Below, in pieces: positions 63,829-64,000 of a stretch of DNA of 64,000 nt. The position numbers were made by a program, and so were the translations under genes. The first letter of the stretch is position 1. The number at the start of each line of letters is the position of its first letter. The stretch is from Symbiodinium natans (lineage: Eukaryota; Sar; Dinophyceae; Suessiales; Symbiodiniaceae), in the NCBI GenBank assembly GCA_905221605.1, contig CAJNDS010001580.1, positions 46,001 to 110,000 of the forward strand, read 5' to 3'. The notes beneath the pieces are model-generated. The model made no database searches. It saw only the letters and a list, made by a program, of their open reading frames with translations, and had not been told where the DNA came from.

Positions 63829-64000
63829 CACCCGGCAAACAATTTCGCAGGCTTGTTGGATACTTTCTTTGAGCGGGCACGGTGGTCGAGGGTTGCGCAC
63901 TCTTCTTTCTTTTGGCTTCCCGGCAGCCTTTCTCCGGGCACGAACTTCGCAGAATTTTGATTAGGGGGGGCGCTGAAGTATTGGTTGAAACTTCTCATAA
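47215..64000 (-). CDS. RCC1-repeat (beta-propeller) protein, partial, many exons
   Basis: RCC1-type repeats form seven-bladed propellers, often acting as regulators or scaffolds. Each short minus-strand exon carries about half a blade, and the two halves alternate. Exons in order: 63,610-63,735 (GASAGISHTALLRSDGQAV), 62,800-62,845 (VVFGSTSSGECQ), 62,515-62,590 (TSYVQVVAGYTFTLLLR), 62,200-62,295 (SDGVAVAFGDNSAGQCNLPE), 61,540-61,600 (YVGAAAGRTHAVLL), 60,955-61,015 (DGSAVAWGLNNSGK), 60,285-60,350 (EGVRYVDAAAGR), 59,690-59,755 (GGDHTVLIRDDGE), 59,290-59,355 (AVAFGHNGAGQCDLP), 58,445-58,510 (GLRYVACAAGWTHTV), 57,000-57,085 (LLRDDGVALCVGGNGRGQ), 48,475-48,532 (CNVPPSLASNCVAVAAGGAH), 47,215-47,288 (LLCSDGRAVLFGDDKVG). 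The 5' end lies beyond the window. The copia element sits in the intron between the exons at 57,000 and 48,532. Confidence 0.75.
48594..48598. repeat. Target-site duplication, left copy (CCTAG)
   Basis: CCTAG immediately before the left LTR; the second copy is at 56,624-56,628. Five bases is the usual copia duplication length. Confidence 0.85.
48599..48792 (-). repeat. 3' LTR of copia element, 194 bp
   Basis: Begins TG and ends CA on the plus strand, and is identical base for base to 56,430-56,623. The element reads on the minus strand, so this is its 3' LTR. The pol frame runs 16 bases into it. The adjacent purine stretch AAGAAAGAG (minus, 48,804-48,812) is the only polypurine-tract candidate and is not directly next to the LTR. 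Confidence 0.95.
48777..51317 (-). CDS. Copia pol 3' part: reverse transcriptase and RNase H
   Basis: Open from just after a TAG at 51,318-51,320 to TAG at 48,777-48,779. It has no ATG at its start (the first starter is TTG at 51,269), so it is probably expressed from the upstream frame. Numbering from 51,269: the start matches the end of copia integrase (VAPEHIRSAEGEE); RT from about 235 to 490 with LRSRFVLRDK, WVQQLRVGDISSAFLQG, KPVYGQPNAPRAWF and the catalytic box HVDD at 444-447 (H in place of the usual Y); RNase H with D611 (YHDAAL), E685 (FAAETQS), D732 (CTDCKS) and D784 (QLADALTK), all four catalytic acids present. Only the frame break argues against full function. Confidence 0.9.
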   Translation of the reverse strand, partial: ENRKNNCWLSFGGRCFLVAPEHIRSAEGEERLWAEPEVQLALTALHQAKGKMLTYEDLTNQNSQDPPTDEDVLMESPHERDEGDGCESSIDLDVGDVMGDTDMMSPPADVLRCATSPGWHVSNGGNPVLVDFHAFAYRSCSPKYVSRTFPFRTTWARTPFGWRRLENDARWTELENPIGPLPEAPVRALVTVFSSRSKRDIAQDSVPECIKRRRRANQVLWTLDRGSETFVASSVKLKRMIEKEIPESKIPAHQREAFEQAKLKEWNSWEEFDSVEVLTVSESERIVRESPERVLRSRFVLRDKNAGLVESGVPLPLKAKARLCVQGQYCPDSLSGNVKLDSPTIQRVSTYLFLHLVASWGWVQQLRVGDISSAFLQGHESSGAPLYMHQPKGGLPGMQPGQILRLRKPVYGQPNAPRAWFDALSDALMKELGFERSVLDPALFFARESDGRLIGALIVHVDDIMIATDGSCKAERMVKLLHERFPFGEWRRASEAAEGEGVKYCGKRVVVRGTAGDEFLEVHQDELCEGRLEKVPLDPGRKECLHESVTVEEKTNFRSTVGSLQWLCNQTRPDISFEVNQLQKRVNSLKVEDVLRVNKLVDEVKKHRHCLQFRNLGKDVEVTVYHDAALFNSVGQELDEEEAQEMFTLEGGKRCVHSQRGCVVGLISKSSSKNVGGVPFDIVDWKSATIRRVVESSFAAETQSAVAAHGMGRYVQAALGEMKYGSFIIGACEEEQWQSVVPMNMCTDCKSVYDCVRKEGLGISDKSSVILVTLLRQLCSVFAGDKTKLFWIPTRFQLADALTKSGLGRAFRLNCQTATFHGESLRALKLGNSSVKKEFSTSANSA
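51256..56400 (-). CDS. Copia gag-pol 5' part: gag, protease, integrase
   Basis: 1,714 codons from the ATG at 56,398-56,400. Residues about 1-120 are W/G/Q-rich; 160-350 gag-like helical region (SFDGTTSMREYRRRVKLFES, LEGSAKAWWFLEKANI); a zinc knuckle at C435-C438-H448-C455 with the GHW spacing; protease with D513-T514-C515 and PLLVSQPALRSLGMVMDL; 711-996 overlapped by another frame and itself R/G/E-rich and unlike a folded domain; about 1,065-1,180 methyltransferase-like; integrase with HMNLGH ... CTTC zinc site near 1,386-1,415 and catalytic D1449, D1508, E1544, i.e. the D-x58-D-x35-E pattern. It ends at a TGA at 51,256-51,258 where the frame is lost. The start ATG is only about 10 bases beyond the primer-binding site. 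Confidence 0.9.
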   Translation of the reverse strand: METAAAANQDATEGQTASGGEAATQQWQWQQRQQQWQRPWQGGWYGWSSVGWGVDDWRGDRRSSVSSWGSEGSASGKWWSTPQGPVWGSSLDEAVHFALQRGWFSVDKQFCEWWSTQGNGSTGTTEDEGQPSIPVERDIDEAIDDQQPEYKEKKQPRTGKEDIPSFDGTTSMREYRRRVKLFESVTGIDKPYRGGRLLEKLSGQAWKAAETLEIEALRTENGVEVLLNHLQSELEPIEYLRTFEVLNHFFKTFKRQRGEEMTSYDTSFRVQCEKLKEVGTVLEGSAKAWWFLEKANIGDDLRQKVVTAANGDYEYNKLRQALVAIVPNSQKVDDSTASTSARPTHSARTWQRGGKGSSFKVNAVVEEHGESEGLQAGEEDDAISEAGLLEREAEVLVTQAAKKRAQVEKARGFQQVETPADRTKRIQDLKKRLPCSACKAKGRMVYGHWHSDPECPENKSNKSTSGTFVTSHASSDDDEEDDMEAAYMVEGTGLVMATSHQLRAQSRGLALSDTCCARTVAGERWVARHLEVLDGRQAEYKIVKEREPFRFGGGPKVFSKFAVIIPLMIHGADTVPYLRVSVVAEDVPLLVSQPALRSLGMVMDLVGGVFSFAALNAPMVELITTDTGHVGFDIVKATSAGSAQPDWGEILHIDSEVWISSRTGSDSRVFAAQVDNAGTLTSQVDSLRPQDWGESLRSKRVTWRSPLTDPCEVLSDFDTSWLETDHNLPDRSHGPDHPLDLRDHVLRDKGGSSPCESRLRGPHCGTVAARACRPGQDDSGSAQGVVASDETPQDISCVGGRVEEKGQGRATSDLRGTGDPMVWPPERRPLDEVLSSEVYRGDRELGPRKARGAKDHRGVPGEHHAAGAVLRELPRAHVGKAEPAHSRSVLGMSRLPRVPGDASKECGWQACGNRPGRDGQEQGQGQEQEQGRGGGRINQAWKSAIRGLSDFVLGTGGWRQRLGGTRKGQRAEHEHELVEGGTRADHEPQVQVESSVKEPVGALVRDPEELRQVIRRRQDREKVMRQGTRKRLVGNIRHIFGVFAVTLASLNAQVASGALSVAKFGTDRPDVVEVCAGCEIMSKHFSRWGWWSLSPVEVNLGGSCDDMSMIVDRVDCSRPRLVVVSCPPEVMQSNKQGLRARAEWSQIASELFVRQTQRGDEALIMAPCGDVSVQLALERTNCANDIQTCVAKGCTTSNGKPKRANMLWLSSSYELCDAIARESRLSRHASDISDTAVAKVCAQTVIKGFVKMLKNKCPGRIYRLLTAVQRRLKAKRAGNTTELRWSERAVNRAMKQWDHVHTTLVSASSPRQDQDQSSSAGHALNIDEQRGKRVERSREPTDGDVLPSGEAIRGPRVVGSEGVFFEIPTGRTLKPEYQAALKKIHMNLGHPSPYEIKRVLRHANAHAELVEASQWLRCTTCSHSKGPRTHRTCTVHPHENQFCDEVKIDLFQIHDVREKGFWCLSVVDRATMFHLAVLVKDHAPETLWNAFFQCWVQWAGPPKRIVVDQERGLIAEAFAKPASEAGCHVDSIASQAHWQAGKVERHNQLLKSTLRNTVKCVGVEGESMMRVALAESCAVKNNMIREFGFSPSTLVFGKDVKQLGEIHCNGMPSSFHLGAGDGDTEIAQRIRCRYHARIEFIKAQSKDMLDKTLQNRTRKALLVDVGDTVFFWREAKTKKSARKFSCWNGPACVVGKQKKQLLAVVWRPLLLGCT
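53412..54170 (-). CDS. Overlapping ORF with topoisomerase-type zinc finger
   Basis: 252 codons from an ATG at 54,168-54,170 (open upstream to a GTG at 54,269), lying wholly inside the gag-pol frame but shifted by one base. Unlike the gag-pol frame here, it reads like a folded protein: helical start (DLDKMTVDRLKELWRVMKPP), then GHWTKYSRAKFIVEIENWVL, then C127-x2-C130-x18-C149-x5-C155 with FWGCPVFPVC, matching the C4 zinc finger of type I topoisomerases, then a K/G-rich linker and an acidic end (DSDLEELEKDSERN). Possible expression is by internal initiation or a +1 shift. Alternatively it is a captured host segment whose frame was displaced relative to pol. The third frame is also open for 151 codons, so openness alone is weak evidence. 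Confidence 0.6.
   Translation of the reverse strand: MSSVTKVGAPRVKADYVARIAEQSQLEPADLDKMTVDRLKELWRVMKPPKTSPVLEVGWKKKDKAGLLQIYVEQVIPWYGLQNDGHWTKYSRAKFIVEIENWVLEKQEEQKITGGCQENTTPLAPYCENCHVPMLEKRNRLTHEVFWGCPVFPVCRATLPKNVDGKPAAIVQAAMDKNKGKGKNKSKGVGAAASTKRGNPQSEDSQISSWAPVAGDSDLEELEKDSERNMNMNLSKEELALIMNLRSKSSRQ
56411..56428 (-). promoter_or_regulatory. Copia primer-binding site
   Basis: One base inside the 5' LTR, the minus strand starts TGGTGGCGCGGAGCTGAG, complementary to a tRNA 3' end of form ...CCGCGCC-A-CCA. Position and the terminal TGG fit a retroelement PBS. The implied acceptor stem begins G-C, unlike the A1-U72 of eukaryotic initiator tRNA-Met, so another tRNA is implied. Confidence 0.7.
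56430..56623 (-). repeat. 5' LTR of copia element, 194 bp
   Basis: TG...CA, identical to the 3' LTR at 48,599-48,792. Followed on its right by the second CCTAG target duplication (56,624-56,628). Confidence 0.95.
56840..56985. repeat. CCCTAAA array, about 20 units
   Basis: One of the longest uninterrupted telomere-type tracts in the window, in the RCC1 intron just outside the copia insertion. Confidence 0.95.
57091..57212. mobile_element. Hairpin element flanked by perfect 13-bp direct repeats
   Basis: TTGAGAGTCCTGC at 57,091-57,103 and 57,200-57,212 flanks a 96-bp insert. The insert has about 30-bp complementary arms: TACCCCCTAAATTATGGAAT, ATGCCTTA at the left and TAAGGCATATTCCTTAATTA, AGGGGTGTTGG at the right. 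It lies next to an RCC1 exon (57,000-57,085). Confidence 0.8.
57691..58363. mobile_element. MITE-like element with inverted ends and internal minisatellite
   Basis: Left end ATCATGTGGGGTTGTATAAA then AACCCCGC (57,721-57,748) and right end GCGGGGGTTTTATACAACCC then CATGTAAGGAT (58,301-58,331) are complementary; outer TTAAGGAAT.TTCCT blocks extend the match. TATCGTTTTTTCTTCTTGAC-type sequence occurs just inside both ends (57,777 and 58,207). No ORF; an internally deleted or non-autonomous DNA element is likely. Confidence 0.65.
57852..58160. repeat. 61-bp minisatellite, about five copies
   Basis: Unit TTTCGTTGATTTGTAGTACA, AGCTTAGTACTGGAACCGCC, GTCCCTGTGAGCCGGCTGGAT, starting near 57,853, 57,912, 57,973 (a shortened copy lacking the GTAGTACAAGCTTA part), 58,016, 58,077 and a partial at 58,138. 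It lies inside the MITE-like element. Confidence 0.9.
58340..58440. repeat. Short tandem copies of ATTCCTTAAACC.TATA.GGATCCCT
   Basis: Two diverged copies at about 58,353 and 58,401, related to the arms of the hairpin at 57,091-57,212 (GGATCCCT and CATATTCCTTA). Confidence 0.6.
59118..59240. repeat. CCCTAAA tract in RCC1 intron
   Basis: About 15 units with CCCTAGT interruptions. Other RCC1 introns carry TTTAGGG at 58,552-58,580, 59,365-59,465 and 62,614-62,690. Confidence 0.85.
61640..61745. repeat. AT-rich low-complexity stretch
   Basis: ATAT and TTTATTTA/TTTGTTTG runs between RCC1 exons; no feature beyond simple sequence. Confidence 0.85.

Overview
The window looks like nuclear DNA of a dinoflagellate, probably Symbiodiniaceae. 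The evidence is: plant/dinoflagellate-type telomere repeats (TTTAGGG/CCCTAAA) scattered as dozens of interstitial tracts; genes cut into very many short exons; apparent GT, GC and GA 5' splice sites; almost all recognisable coding on one strand (minus); and a Ty1/copia retrotransposon of dinoflagellate style. No bacterial-type operon, tRNA, rRNA or CRISPR was seen.

Layout, read right to left because the genes are on the minus strand. From the right edge to about 47.2 kb lies an RCC1-repeat gene with at least 13 short exons; its 5' end is outside the window. One of its introns holds a complete 8,025-bp copia element (48,599-56,623) with identical 194-bp LTRs and a 5-bp target duplication. At 47.0-45.0 kb a second multi-exon gene starts at an ATG. 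From 44.5 to 41.6 kb there are exon islands of an unidentified gene, then an intronless secreted Cys-rich protein (41.2-40.8 kb), a RAP/FAST-like gene fragment (40.2-38.5 kb) and an intronless ubiquitin-like/ankyrin gene (37.0-35.9 kb). The interval 35.6-34.5 kb has exon islands. From 33.1 to 28.3 kb there are P/E-rich exons. The interval 27.2-23.5 kb has several unidentified exon groups. At 21.8-14.5 kb there is a DDX24/Mak5-like DEAD-box helicase. The interval 12.8-11.1 kb has another exon set, and 8.7-4.1 kb a coiled-coil gene whose roughly 14 exons can be followed almost continuously. The leftmost 4 kb is mostly telomere-like repeat and unassigned sequence.

The most striking feature is how introns seem to have arisen. 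Several introns are telomere-repeat tracts flanked by 8-14 bp direct repeats, and each repeat copy carries an AG|G splice boundary, so removing the insert plus one repeat restores the exon. Other introns are short elements with terminal inverted repeats (GGTAGCCCAGT...ACTGGGCTACC and relatives) that behave like introners. The copia element appears to have landed inside one of these. Within copia, a second reading frame overlapping gag-pol encodes a protein with a topoisomerase-type zinc finger.

Exon boundaries are read by eye and approximate; gene joins between distant exons are inferences from order, frame and motif continuity.
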